NCBI GenBank assembly: GCA_025266875.1
Contig: JALLLT010000020.1
Span: forward strand, 496,001-560,000
Direction: 5' to 3'
DNA: 64,000 bases
Origin: Fennellomyces sp. T-0311
Lineage: Eukaryota > Mucoromycota > Mucoromycetes > Mucorales > Lichtheimiaceae
Of this stretch, positions 1-11,503 are shown piece after piece. Every line of letters starts with the position of its first letter. Position 1 is the stretch's first letter. Made by a program: the position numbers and the translations under genes. Below the pieces are notes generated by a model, which was given only the letters and a program-made list of their open reading frames with translations, was not told the origin of the DNA and ran no database searches.

Positions 1-1832
1 ACAAGCTCTATTGTCCTACAGTGAGTATCCCTTCCTTGACCCAGTTATCATGCAGATCATACCATTGGTACTGTGCAAAAGTTTCATAAGCAACCGCATA
101 CACCGGTCAGCACCAGTAGATACGGTCGTTGCACAACGACCGATTGCTTGAATTGTGGCAGCGACGAAGTCCTTGTTTGGACTTTTCACATATTGCTGAT
201 ACCAGTGTTAACATCCCAAACTCGACTTTCATTTTCCTCTACAAACCTGGAATTCATTGAGAAGTGTATAAATGGTCGTTTCAGTGGTGATGCTGGTCAG
301 AATTTCGAGTTTAATGTCACGAATGAATACAGGCTCAGAGGATCGTACGAAGAATTGCTGGAGATAGGGCTCAAAAAGATACTTCCTATAACATTAGTAG
401 CAAGAAATTGACCTCTGTCTCTAGTTACTCACAGGTCGCGAAGTGGCCATCACTGCTACGTTCTTTAGTACAACGTACTGCATTTCTCGATGGTTCCTTA
501 ATAATCGCACCAAGGGCTTGGCAATTTTCTGTGCTTCAGCGGCGGGTGCGAGATGATAGAAGAGACGAGCTACAGCTAGCACCACCTAATGATATCCGTC
601 AATCACCCATGCGCGCGATCTACAATCATCTACACTTACACCACTGTTTCGACTCTGCAGTAGCGGTATACAGCTTTTCAACAGCAGCTCGTGATCCTCG
701 TCAAGCTGTACGATATCATCCACCTCCTTTCCGTTCTCGCCGCCACTCTCTTCGTCAGTTTCCGAATCTGTGTAAAAATGTCGATCATCCCGGACCACGG
801 TGATAGCCTTTGGCGGCTCACGGGATTGGTCTTCACCCTATTGTCAACGAATCAGCATTCTCGCCAATAAACATATATCCATAGTCTTACATGCGGATTA
901 GGGTTCAAGAACTGAGCACTAGACGTAGATTAAACCGTGTGAGCACTCTCGTAAACACTGTCATCGTTCCAACACAACATACCGGCCATAACGTAACAAG
1001 ACACCCAAGATGGCCATTTGTCCCCATTCGTCACAGTCTGCCAGCAACCTACACAACTTGCGGAAGCATGGATGGATCAGATCGAATCGGTTGGGGCAAA
1101 CTTCATTGAACGCCATAATGGTGCTGCCGATCGTGATTGTCGAGCGATCTTTGAGCAACGAGGCGATGATTTCGATAAGGGCATCTTTTTGCGATGCATC
1201 CAAACTGTAGCACTTTGGGATGGCGTGGGCGGCGGCTTTACGGACATAAGCACTCGAGTCGGATGAACATTTCTTGATGCCAAGGAGTACGATCGGGCTG
1301 ATGACGGGGACACGAATACCGCTCATGACACGTAGGGCCATGGCGCGGATGATTTGATTTTTGTCACTCAGGTCCTTTTGGAATGAGTTGATCGACAAGA
1401 GCGCCAAGTCGGGCTCTTGCTCTGCATATCGTAGGAGATAAATGTACACGAGCTTACGCACTTCGATATTTTGCGACACGACATTCTTGACGACGTCCGG
1501 AAAGTATTCTGACACGTCTCGCCCTTTCGATATCATCTATCGCTCACTAAATAAGCTTACAACCACCTTTTTTTCTAAATCGAAAAAAGCATTACCGCAA
1601 TCAGTCGCTTCAATCCATCGAGTTTTTCTCCATCCTTGCGTGAATCCAGCTGGCGCTTAATGTTGCGCATCTTTTCTTCAGACGTATCGAAATATTGTGC
1701 GCCCGATTCGCCAGTAGCTGGAAATCGAAATTCACGAGCATTATCAACGAGCCCTTGCGACATTTTCTGCGATAACTTGGCGGCATTCTCGGCAAATGTC
1801 ATTGCCTTGTTGATGTAGTCGCTGACCTCCAT
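1..1832 (-). CDS. APL6: AP-3 adaptor complex beta subunit (5' part; gene continues beyond the left edge)
   Basis: Large beta-adaptin subunit of AP-3, which sorts cargo from Golgi/endosome to the vacuole. About 360 N-terminal residues are visible as HEAT/ARM-like adaptin trunk. Start ATG at 1832; exon 1 (1832-1596) ends in DGLKRLIA and joins in phase to 1536, giving [16 protein letters not shown] and then [20 protein letters not shown], both close to AP3B. A later exon carries an acidic stretch ([13 protein letters not shown]) then [14 protein letters not shown], the AP-3 beta acidic insert and following helix. Further exons read [20 protein letters not shown] and [15 protein letters not shown], and the last visible one ends [15 protein letters not shown] at the window edge. 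One junction (about 970 to 838) does not join cleanly: a strong GTATGT donor after RYGR gives the wrong phase, so either a weaker donor is used or the sequence has an indel. The C-terminal hinge and ear lie outside the window. Divergent from the Ecm33-like gene at 2388. Confidence 0.9.
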
Positions 1833-2387
1833 GGTGCCTGTTAACGTTACGTCTCTTGGTGCAACAGAGGGGGAACACGGCAAAGTTCGTCTTGCCCAAT
1901 TTTTCAAGTACCGTAACTGCATCGCCCTTTCCGCCTCGTGACACCTCAGGGAAACTGAAACAATTACTGTTACGGATGACGCATATTCGCGACAACGAAT
2001 AGACTTTTTTTTTACAAATAAGTCCCGAGGAATATTACTGATTGTCCCTTGGGGTGATAAACAAAGCATATTTTTGTACCCTCGCCGGTTTAGACTCGAA
2101 TGATCTTGATGTAATCCAAGGATAGCATGCCGTCAGCTGAGCAGGATCCTTTGTTCACCATGTTGCTAGGATATCTGTTGCCTAGGTAACAATGGCTCAT
2201 TCCTAGGTTTCAGCAGATATTTTATATTCTGGAGCGAAGTTATGGATTGGTAAAAACAATACAAACTGTTAGTTTGTAGAATTTGCTTGTTTGCTACCGT
2301 TCAACAATCATCAAACAAAAAGCGAATAAAAAGAACTATCCATCCTGTATAGCAACCGTAATTCGGTACCCTTTTTTTCTTGTCTTT
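1833..2387. promoter_or_regulatory. Shared upstream region of the AP-3 beta and Ecm33-like genes
   Basis: About 555 bases between two divergent start codons, with no supportable gene. It should hold both promoters. It includes AT-rich stretches and a short imperfect inverted pair around 2160-2205 (GTTGCTAGG / CCTAGGTAAC). An open frame reading upstream from the AP-3 beta start to about 2069 has no family similarity, so I treat it as leader. Confidence 0.4.
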
Positions 2388-3675
2388 ATGAAAGGATTCA
2401 CATCCGCCTTCCTCTTTGCATTTGCAGTTACAGCATCAGCAGGCTGTTCGGGCGACATCAAGGTCACTTCGCAAGGAGACCTTGACGCGATCAAGTCTTG
2501 CAAGCAATACCAAGGCAACATATTTATCGAAGGTGTCGGTGCCAACAGATTGGATTTGAAGGGAGTCCAGTCGCTGACGGGCGACCTTATCGTCAAGAAC
2601 AACAACGCGTTGACTAGCCTCGACCTCGATGCGCTAAAGATTGTCGACGGACAATTGAAATTGGAGAACAACAAGATTTTAAGCAAGTTTTTGGTCACAT
2701 CACTGACAGGTGTACGCAGTTTTGAAGCAGCTGTACAACCTGCACTCTCAGCTATCGCATTTCCTGCTGGTTTGACACAAGCTGATCGTTTTATGGTATC
2801 GGATACAACAGCAACCCGTATCGATGGATTGAAGATGCAAAAGGTCGGCAACATGATCATCGATAACAACATTTACTTGAAATCCGTGGATTTGAGCAAT
2901 ACAACTGAGATCGCTGGCGGTCTTACCGTATCTGCCAACTCGCCCAGTCTAAACTTGGATGTAAGCAGATAGAGTGTAATCCACAACGAGTTTCACTGAC
3001 AATTCATGACCAAAATTTAGCTCAAGAGTCTGTCGGGAGTGAAGGACGCGTCTTTCCGCAATTTGGCAGGCATCAATTTGGATGGATTGAAGGGTGTGAG
3101 CGGTGATATCTCGTTCATCTCAAACACATTCCAAGAACTTAAACTCAAGGAGGCCTCTGAAATTGCTGGCACACTGACCATTACCAACAACGACCGCTTG
3201 ACAAAACTGACGCTTCCTAAACTGCACCGTCTCGGTGGTGCTCTGTCGCTTGGCCAAAACAAGGAATTGGCAGTCATTGAAGCATTCCCTGAATTGGAAG
3301 AGGTCGACGGTACTCTGGATATCACTGGTACCTTTGATGAAGTCAAGTTACCCAAACTGTCAGATGTAAGACATTGTTTTTTTAAGCGATATTCGTTTGC
3401 TCATAAGCATTGTTGCATAGGTTCGAGGTGGTCTCAATGTGCAGACGTCCAGTTCAAAGTTCTCGTGCAACGACATGAGCAAGCTTAAGAATGGTGTTAT
3501 CAAGGGCAACTCCTTTTTGTGCAAGTCAGCCGTCGCCAAACCAAAACCTGGTATGACAAGCAAAGGTGGCGCCGGCGGTGGCGCTGATGATTTGGAAGGC
3601 AGCGCCGTCTCAACCCAACTGGCATGGTTTGTAGTCAGTGCCATGAGCCTAGTCGGCACATTCTTCTTGTTGTAA
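2388..3675 (+). CDS. Ecm33/Sps2-like GPI-anchored cell-wall protein
   Basis: Secreted, GPI-anchored leucine-rich (receptor L-domain) protein of the Ecm33/Sps2 family, needed in fungi for cell-wall integrity. Three exons: 2388-2960, 3021-3365 and 3421-3675, all phase 0, giving 390 residues. The ATG at 2388 starts a signal peptide (MKGFTSAFLFAFAVTASAGC); the open frame extends upstream to 2283 but would bury this signal, so 2388 is preferred. Following are repeats of the L-domain type, for example LTGDLIVKNNNALTSLDLDA and IAGTLTITNNDRLTKLTLPK. Near the end are paired cysteines (FSCNDM...FLCKSA) and a Gly/Ala/Ser-rich linker. A C-terminal hydrophobic tail (WFVVSAMSLVGTFFLL) after a small-residue site is the usual GPI-attachment signal. 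The stop codon lies only 31 bases from the stop codon of the convergent Sel1-repeat gene. Confidence 0.93.
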
Positions 3676-3706
3676 TAGCACGATTTTTTTTTATTATACT
3701 TAATAA

Positions 3707-5359
3707 TCATGAATCCCCATATTTGTTTTTATAAATCCACGAATTTCCAACAATGCCACGTCCTTGTCGATCAGCCTTGCGATAGTATTTTGCTGCCAAA
3801 GTCATATTCTTCTTGACTCCATTTCCATGGTGATAACATTGTGCTAACTCGTTTTGAGCATCAGGATCTCCCAGATCAGCGGCAATTTTGAAAAAGTAAA
3901 ATGCTTGCTTCTTGTCTTTTGGACACTGTTGTAACAATCATGTATAAGTATACTATATGATTCATTAGATTATAATACGAAGGTGACTTACCCCCCAACC
4001 GTGTCTTGATGAAACGCCTAGCTCATAAATTGCCAATACAAGTTCACGATTAGCAATTAACTTGCTACCGCGACCTGAAAGGAAAGTTTGGAGGTCAAAA
4101 ATAGCATGCTCAGCAGATTTTTGCAAGTATCGGAATGCGGTGCGTTCACTGCGTTTGCAACCCTAAATGCATCTTTTTTTAGTTTTCCTGTAACCAGGAG
4201 GCGCGGGGGGTTCCATTTACCCAGCCATGGCGCAGTGATAAACCATAGAGAAACATGCCTAGTGGTAATTCGGCTTTTGCAGCACGTTGGAATTCAAGTG
4301 TAGCTTGTTCGAGTTCACCTTTTTCATGGTATTGAATGCCTTTTTGGACCCACTCATCGGCTTCAAGGAATCGATTGGTTTGCCAGCTGCTGTGCGCAGG
4401 TGGTGAAGAAAGTGATCGCATGGGCGTTTGTCGTCGAGGTTCAGCATCGCCAGCGGGCTGTAGTCTTTCCAATGCTTCCTTGGGTTCCTCTTGAACCAGT
4501 TCGACTTTTTCTCCGTGTTCCCTTTCGTCCAATTCAGCCTTTTCTTCATGTTGCCTTTCCTGCTGTTCGTGTTGTTCGTGTTGTTTTGCTACCTCTGGAT
4601 CTTCAATTTTTGTTGTATCGGTGACAACAGGGGGAAGAACAACTTCTTCAATGACAGCAGCGGATGGTTCGATTAATGGCGTGGGTGCGGCGTGTATACG
4701 TACTCGGGAGTCGGCTCTTTGAAGCCGCGGCTCCGGTGGTGGTTGCGCTGGTAGTTGCGGTAGCGGGGATTGTGGTTTTGGCTTGGTTTTTTTCGGAGTC
4801 GATGAAAGCGCTCTGCTTAATGACGGCGATCGGCTCTTGGCCTTATTATAATAACGAACGACAACTGATGCATGCCGTGAAAGAGAGTTTTTAGATGCCT
4901 CTAATTATTTTTTCGGGTCAGCATATTCTAGAACAATGTTCTTTTGTACTAACCCAATTTTCTCTTTTCCTCCTCTTGGTCGCGTTGCTAATGATTTATT
5001 GAGATCGAACGATCACTTTCAAATAGTAAAAGTTCGTACCTGTTGTTGCTGTTGCTTAAGATCGGAAACCAAGTCCTAAAATTGTCCCGCGTTTTGCTTT
5101 AATTAAAATTGTTATATATTGCGTTTCGTGCGACATGACGTACATGGAGACTCGAGGTGGATTGTGAACGCGGGATGCTGTATTGATTCAGTTAGTCATC
5201 TATTTTGAGAATCAATAAAGAAATCTTGTTTGCTTACGGTAGTCGTGATAGCGGCGTTGGCTGTTGAGGGATCTGAAGTACGTTATGCGATGATAAACGT
5301 GATGGTAGTGTGTTGAAGTGGTTTCGTAATGGCGACGGTGACTTTGGGGTGGTAGACAT
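3707..5359 (-). CDS. Sel1-repeat protein, Nif1/Dsf2-like
   Basis: Sel1-like repeat (solenoid) protein. The C-terminal end GRGIVGNSWIYKNKYGDS resembles the conserved end of fungal Dsf2/Nif1-type Sel1 proteins, linked to mitotic or septation control in yeasts; assignment by that tail is from memory. ATG at 5359 (MSTTPKSPSP), followed by a Ser/Pro-rich region. After intron(s) comes a basic/proline-rich region and a Glu/Gln-rich coil (KQHEQHEQQERQHEEKAELD), then Sel1 repeats (LPLGMFLYGLSLRHGW, REYL-like helices, DPDAQNELAQCYHHGNG). Clear exons are about 4897-4221, 4162-3992 and 3925-3707, joined in phase 0. The small exon near 5075 is uncertain: the canonical donor after a CAA/CAG run gives a frame clash, while a weaker GTGATC donor about 23 bases on restores phase. 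An upstream in-frame ATG at 5542 would add a hydrophobic A/T-derived stretch and is not preferred. Confidence 0.78.
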
Positions 5360-6164
5360 GAAATAAAAAGAAAAAAGAATAAAGAATAAAAAGAAAAAAC
5401 AGAAAGAGGGAATTATGAGGCCTATATGTGTGCCGAGGCCCTGTGAGTGTCGTGTGGTCGGACCCTTCAGCATCTTTGGCCCGTGTAACCTCGACCAACT
5501 GAAACAGGTCCATTCCACTGAACTAAGTATTTGGGTCTCCATTGGACAATATTAATAAAATTAATCTAAAACTGATCCAGCCAACGCGCGATCCATGGCA
5601 GTTACTCGCCAAAGTCACTTCGTTCGCTTTGTTAAAAAGTGAATGGGCTACAAAATATATATATATATAAAAGAAGACCTAAAAATGTACGCACTAAAAT
5701 AAGACATTGTACCTCTTGAGCATGTAAATTATGTTGTGTTTTTTATATTAAGGTTTTTTTTTACGTGAGCAAAGGCATATGGCCTGGACAAAAATCACCT
5801 TTTTGTTCCCATATTATCTAAATATGGCCGTTAATTTGAGCATCCTCTATTCTCATCATAAATGCGTGTATCTCTCTTTATTTTTCGTTTAAATTCTTAC
5901 GATATCAAATAGACTAAAGGAGGTACCATTCGGAGTGAACGTTCCAACATTATCATGCCGTGTATTTTTCAGCTGGCCTTTCCTTTTTTTTCTTGGCTGC
6001 CATAACGACAGTGTCAAAAATAGATTTTTGTTGCCATAGCCACCATAGGCAACGCACATGGAAATTGGTTAGGCAAGCTCAGTCCCGTACATGTCGTCAC
6101 ACAACACTTTTAACCTTCAACACACAACGCCGAAAAAAAAAGCACAAGATTGGATTAGCGAATA
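5360..6164. other. Intergenic, no supportable gene
   Basis: Divergent spacer between the Sel1-repeat gene and the deaminase. AT-rich, with short poly-T and poly-A runs and a (TA)n tract near 5658-5670. Open frames here are short and have no family similarity. Confidence 0.5.
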
Positions 6165-6629
6165 ATGAGCATCACACAATATACCCACGATCCACGCGAT
6201 CGTGAATTTATGCAACTTGCCATTGAGCAAGCCAATCAGTCCATTCCGGTCGAAAAGGCATACTGCGTTGGTGCCGTACTTGTACAAAACGACAAGCAAC
6301 TCACGACCGGTTTCTCGCGCGAATTACCTGGCAATACGCATGCAGAAGAATGCGCATTGCTAAAGCTCAAGGAACTTGGCGAGGCGCGAGGCGGCACAAT
6401 GTACACCACCATGGAGCCCTGTTCGACGCGACTCTCAGGCAACAGACCGTGCACGGATCGATTGATTGAAGCTCAGATTGCTCGCGTTGTCATGGGTGTC
6501 CGTGAGCCACCAGATCTGGTCCAATGTACTGGATTACAACAGCTCAAGGATCACGGTATTGAAGTATTGGTGGTACCAGACGTTGAAGAAGCGTGCCTGG
6601 CGCCCAATCGTCACATTTTGCAACAGTAG
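6165..6629 (+). CDS. Cytidine-deaminase-fold enzyme, DRAP (Rib2/RibD-type) deaminase-like
   Basis: A 154-residue intronless protein with the zinc deaminase motif: H59-A-E61 in GNTHAEECALLKL and, about 25 residues on, P85-C86 with a second cysteine at 96 (MEPCSTRLSGNRPC). This PC-x9-C spacing and the surrounding sequence match the riboflavin-pathway deaminases (2,5-diamino-6-ribosylamino-4(3H)-pyrimidinone 5'-phosphate deaminase, the C-terminal part of yeast Rib2) more than cytidine or dCMP deaminases. The two cysteines and His59 should bind zinc, with Glu61 as proton shuttle. Start ATG at 6165 sits in AATAATGAGC and the N-terminus is already family-like. There is no RibD reductase domain and no Rib2 pseudouridine-synthase domain, so this is a stand-alone deaminase. 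The substrate is inferred from the motif; a tRNA- or nucleoside-specific relative cannot be excluded. Confidence 0.85.
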   Translation: MSITQYTHDPRDREFMQLAIEQANQSIPVEKAYCVGAVLVQNDKQLTTGFSRELPGNTHAEECALLKLKELGEARGGTMYTTMEPCSTRLSGNRPCTDRLIEAQIARVVMGVREPPDLVQCTGLQQLKDHGIEVLVVPDVEEACLAPNRHILQQ

Positions 6630-7789
6630 CCAAAAACTCTAATCTTGTGAAAGGAAAGTGGTTATTATCACGGATAAATAAATGGCGGTTGTGGTACATT
6701 AAACGCCTTTTATCCTATTCACCATCAACATCCCGTCAGTTACAGATTACTGGAAATGGATAGGTGACTCATATGCTTATCAATATGTTTAGTCTAATGG
6801 TTGTGCAAGGTGCGACGATACATGGGTAGGGGAGGAGGTTGTATGGTTCTAAAAGTGGAATGGTACTTTATAAGTATCAAGAGGTGTATGTTACCCAATG
6901 TTGTATTCATTAAATCAGGTGTTAAAATCCGAACAAAACCAGCAGCAGTATGGTTGTCTCTCTTCGTATGTACGTATAAAGATGGAAACTACATTCGTTT
7001 CCGTCATCGTTATTAGCTCAATCATCAGTCCCCTTCAGTTTGAGCAATATAGACTATCCAAATCGTAATCTCGGAACCTAGGAGTTATAAACGCCGGTAA
7101 CAGGTAAAGAAGAAAAAATAGAAAATGCACGCATATCTAAACGCCACTTATTGTCTCTATTCCATGGCTGCTCAAGCTACCGTCCCTGTTTACTGTGTAC
7201 GGCTATCGTAAGAGTCGCTTACATTCAAACCATTTACACTCAAAGTAGCACCGCCTTTGACACAAGACGCGTGTGGAAAATGAGACAAAGTTCACGAAGT
7301 TGTATAAATAAAAGAAAAAAATTCCAACCTTTTAAGTTCCATGAGCCCATTTATGTCGGATCACTTACCCAATTCACATTTCTCCCGCCCAGTACAGGTA
7401 ATTGCCATTTGCTAAGTGTTTGACGACGCAAAATAATGCTGTCTTTCATCAATTACACACAAAGTCACCACAAAATACATTTATTAATTCACGGCTTCTG
7501 AGAACCTGCTAAAAGAGTGGTAAATTTGTTAGCGTATTGTTTTTGACATGAATCAACCTTGTCTTTCACACTACGTAGTACAGTACGTTGATGATGTACA
7601 GTTCTGGATATAAAGAGATTTAGCATGTCCTTTAGATCTGAAAGCGACAAATAAGAGTTGGCAGAGAATGGTGATGAAGATGTCAAAAAATAACAAAAGG
7701 CTGTGCCAGCAACCAAGACAGAAATTACCGAGATTGAAGGTGAGTCCCCATGCCAACGAGTACAGTATTAGCTCACATATTTATTCTAG
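6630..7789. other. Intergenic, no supportable gene
   Basis: About 1.2 kb with only short unsupported open frames. The last 100 bases may contain an intron or upstream relic of the decayed SMC4 piece: a GTGAGT near 7740 and a TTCTAG near 7790 bracket an intron-like stretch just before recognisable SMC4 coding sequence. Confidence 0.4.
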
Positions 7790-8611
7790 TCTTGGTTCAA
7801 AGTGTAAAACCTAATCTGCTCGTGTTGGAGGGATACTGACGACAAGAGGAAGGGTACAATGGTAGCGCGAAGGAAATAAATGAGGTAACCGCGAAGCGTG
7901 ATAGTGTGAAAAACGAAGCAGGGCGTTTGTGCAAACAGCGACTGGAAGAATTTATACAAGGCTTCAATAGTATTTTGCAGAACTCAAAGGAATGTACCAC
8001 TCAAGCTGGCACGCGTATATTTTAAAGAAGGGAGTGGCTCGGCAGTTCCATATAGATGTATCTCAATGGGAGGCAATGCTGAACTTGAGCTGGTTGGTAG
8101 GTTAAATCCATTTTCTGAGGATATTTTCTTTAATGTCATGCCTCCCACGAAGAGCTGGGAAAACATTTCGAATCTATTCGGTGGTGTGAAGGTAAAAGCC
8201 TTCAAAAAGAATGGTTTTTGCAGACCTAACGACCCGGAAAATAGACACTGGGCTCCTTTGCGCTTGTGTTTGTGTTGGATCATTTCAAAACAACACCTCT
8301 CTACGTCATGGATGAAATCGATGCCGCTCTTGACTTCTGGACGTGCCGATCATAGCTAAGTATATCGAGGAGCATACCAAGAATGCGCAGCTCGTCACGA
8401 TCAGGTTCGAAACAACATGTCTGAACTGGGTGACTGAATGATCGGTATTTACTAAACAAAAGACTGTACAAAGAGTCTTGCCATCAATCCCTCCATGATT
8501 GCCATGCTCACCGAATTCCAGAAGCAACTCACATCCTCCTCAACGCAAAATCCTACTCAACAGCAACAACCATTATCATCATCAGACAGCCGCAACCCAA
8601 CTCCATCATAA
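7790..8611 (+). pseudogene. SMC4: Decayed 3' fragment of SMC4 (condensin ATPase subunit)
   Basis: Recognisable SMC4 C-terminal half in broken frames. In order: VKPNLLVLEGY then stop (about 7803-7840), KRDSVKNEAGRLCKQRLEEF (about 7890-7955), GGNAELELVGRLNPFSEDIF (from about 8069), VMPPTKSWENISNLFGG, an intron relic (GTAAAAG...TTTTGCAG, about 8190-8222), then in another frame ALVF.L.HFKTTPLYV and the Walker B/D-loop core MDEIDAALDF (about 8310-8340). After that frameshifts and stops break the segment equivalent to NAQFVVISLRNNMFELADRL, ending with TEFQKQLTSSSTQ and a final stop at 8611. In intact SMC4 this head domain binds ATP and closes condensin. The signature region is frameshifted and the N-terminal half is absent, so it cannot encode a working protein. 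The retained intron relic argues for DNA-level duplication rather than retroposition. The functional SMC4 must be elsewhere. Confidence 0.85.
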
Positions 8612-9493
8612 CCGTTACCTAAATAAAACGTAATCCATTTACACCAATGCATATCAGAGTCCTTTGATGGCGCATCCATATCGGCGGGTTTCGTTCATGG
8701 CTGGTACGTATAGGTAAGTCCATAGCGGTAATCAAAACAAAATCGTCGGAACGCGGTAGTTGGTCGATCAGGATAACTAAGTCTCTTGTGTCCAATTCTC
8801 AATAAGACTGTTTTGTCTAGTTGGTACTCTCGTAAGAGGTCATGCTGTCGTCCTGCTTGATCTCGATTGCTTATGTGTGAATAAAGTTCATCTGATCCGA
8901 AATACTTTGACGGTTGGGTCTTCTGGTACTTCGCTCGAGCTGTTCAACATACTCAACTGTTGTTGCCAAGCAACCGTAACAAGTCGAAAGAATCACGTAG
9001 TTACGCCATGATGAACATAGGCGACGAATTGATGCCTGGTAACTAAAGCTCAAGTCGGGATTGTCGGCTTGTTCAAGATTAAGAAAAAAGTGCTATCTGC
9101 TTAGATGGCTGCAATAAGGCGTTACTGTCAAATTGGTTACGTCAATGACTGATAGAAAAGTTACCTGGCTATTATCAAGACGTTTCAAGACTAGAAGTTG
9201 ACCAAACTGGCTACGTATACTTAGTCTTCGTCCTCACAGCAACTTTTTTACCGTGTACACGCGGGAGTGAGCTAGAAGACTACTCTTTAAATATACTGCT
9301 GCAGAAGGTCTCGCACGTACCCATGTGTGGTGGATGGTTAACATAAAAAGTATTTGATACATGACTCGCATAAAATATGGCATATACGACTGCAAAAGAT
9401 GTTCTTGGCGAGATCGTGCGACGGGAAGACAGCACCAACTCAAACCGCGGAGAAAAAACAGGTCTTTTTGCTCACTGCCTTTTCCCTTTCACC
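8612..9493. other. Intergenic, no supportable gene
   Basis: About 0.9 kb between the SMC4 relic and the F-box/TPR/LRR gene. Open frames are short and unsupported. An in-frame upstream ATG at 9377 could lengthen the next gene by 39 residues. Confidence 0.4.
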
Positions 9494-11492
9494 ATGTACC
9501 CACAACAGAAGCGACGCAAACATTTTGCCGATTTAACGAATGCCATCACCCATGCCAAACATGCCGAAGTCCATCGTTTGGCGACCGAAGGAATTATAAA
9601 TCTGCTACACGATCGATCACGCGCACTGGCATTCACCTGCAATTTTGAAGAGGCCGAGAATGAATCTAGACAGATAATCGCACGCGCACCACAACTTGCC
9701 GTTGGATACTTGAGCTTGGGAGACAATTTGCAAGCACAAGGAAAGTATGCTGCTGCCATCCGAATTTATGAAACAGGCCTCACGAACGCGATCTCAGAGA
9801 GTGACAGCTACGCGCAACTAGAAAAAGCGAAAGCCATGTCGGTTGTCAAAGACGCGTACCGCTTTGACATTATCACATCTGCTACTATCGAGATCGCGTA
9901 CAATATATTCTCTATGCTCGACCAGACGACAAGATGTATATGTCTGAACGTCTGTCAAAAGTGGCGCGGCATTCTGTTCAGCTCTCCAAAAGCGTGGCAT
10001 AGGGTTGTATTTGACAAAGGCATGAGTAGCTTTCTCAACAGTATACCCATTTTTGGACGGTATGTAAAAAACGCGTGTCTTTCTTCCTCAGAGTCTTGGC
10101 GCCCGGTGCTGTTATCGATGCAAAGGAATGAGTTCGTCAGTATTACGTCTTTAAGTATCACAGGTAGATATTAGTAGGCAAACGAAGCAACGAAAGTCAG
10201 CTGTACTGATTCATGCGTACACCTCTGTAGCGTTCGATACATCTCCAAATAATCAGGACAGTAACACTGATCTGATCATGACTGCATTACAAGCGATTTC
10301 CGACACATTGACCTATTTGCTTATCGATACACGAAAAAGCGCGAATCCTGTGATTATCGTAGATGATTTATTATCGACATTGCAGAACCTGACAACGCTG
10401 ATCTATAAGAGTATGCAGCGAAACGCTCGAATTACCGCACGTAATCAGGGAGTAAACGAAGCGATGGTTTTACATGAGTCACTGCTTGATCTGGAATTGA
10501 AGACTCGCGAAATAGCCTCGGCTGACATGGCCATCATCTTGAGACGATGCGCGAATGTGAGAAGACTCATCGTACTTGGCTGCGGTACCGACTGTGTGCG
10601 AGCGATCCGCGACAACTACCCTAGTAAGCTACAAATCCTATCGATAAACAACGGTTCTGCTGTCTCGCCGCTACAGCCAGACAACATTGCAATCGGCCTG
10701 ACTATGCTGTATACCCCAAACGGAGGTCCTGGGATCGACGCCTCTACCTTGTTGCCGATTATAAAAAGTAATGCATCCAGCCTCGTAGTAGCAAGAATCA
10801 ACATCGATTGCAGCAATCTACAGGAAAACCTCGGATACCTACGGCTGTCAAATATTCGCCGGATGACGTTGTGGTGTGATAAGGGCGGGCAAGAGCTGTT
10901 CATAGGTGCACTCTCACAAAGCAGCCAACTCGAATACTTGACACTGCTCGGTGTAACGGACATTGATTCACTAGTCGGAAGACTGATCGCGTCGTATTTA
11001 CCACTGACAACGTTACGAATCTTTCATACGTACAATCCTGATGAAGCACACAACTTCGCCCGATTGTTTTCTGCAATGAACCGAACACTGAATACCATTG
11101 AGTTTGGCTCGTGTAGCGGGTTAGATGACAAAACAATCAATGCATTGGCACACGTCACTACATTGAAGCACTTGTCAATAGCATCACAACCAGATGTATC
11201 CGCTGACGCGCTGTTTGCGTTATTTTCCTCACGAGCAGATTCATTGAAATTCGTCGAACTTGCTTCTATGCGAAATGTTACAGATAATGTCCTTGAGTCG
11301 TTAGGTCGAGCTAGCCAGCTGCGAACACTTTTCATCACGAACTTGCAAAAGATCTCGGACAGCGGCATAATGTTCCTAGTTGACCATACCAAGACGATCT
11401 CGCGGCTTAATATCCAAAATTGTGCCAATATTCCAGGTAGTGCGATTGCATATGCGCGGCGTAAAATTAAGGGAGTCAGCCATTTAGCTTGA
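9494..11492 (+). CDS. F-box/TPR/leucine-rich-repeat protein
   Basis: Likely SCF ubiquitin-ligase substrate receptor of the expanded fungal F-box/LRR type. Two exons (9494-10163 and 10231-11492) joined across a 67-base intron with a TACTGAT branch site, giving 643 residues. N-terminal TPR-like helices (GYLSLGDNLQAQGKYAAAIR) around residues 50-110. An F-box-like segment (ITSATIEIAYNIFSMLDQTT...CLNVCQKWRGILFSSPKAW) at about 125-175 has the expected Leu/Ile, Cys and Trp positions. Downstream are irregular LRRs (LEYLTLLGVTDIDSLVG; LKHLSIASQPDVSADALFAL; LRTLFITNLQKISDSGIMFL). I chose ATG 9494 (caccATG) over the in-frame ATG at 9377, because the extra 39 residues look like leader sequence. Read without the intron, the gene looks frameshifted. 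An AATAAA signal follows the stop by 5 bases. Confidence 0.83.
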
Positions 11493-11497
11493 TCCAA

Positions 11498-11503
11498 TAA
11501 AGC
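11498..11503 (+). terminator. AATAAA polyadenylation signal candidate
   Basis: AATAAA immediately downstream of the stop codon of the F-box/TPR/LRR gene. Short 3' untranslated regions are usual in compact fungal genomes. Confidence 0.4.

Noticed and set aside
5360..5542. N-terminal extension of the Sel1-repeat protein (METQILSSVEW...)
   Set aside because: It crosses an A/T-rich leader that reads as a Phe-rich hydrophobic run; ATG 5359 gives a normal soluble start.
10164..10230. Frameshift splitting the F-box/TPR/LRR gene into two genes
   Set aside because: A 67-base GT-AG intron with a good branch site restores one frame across both parts.
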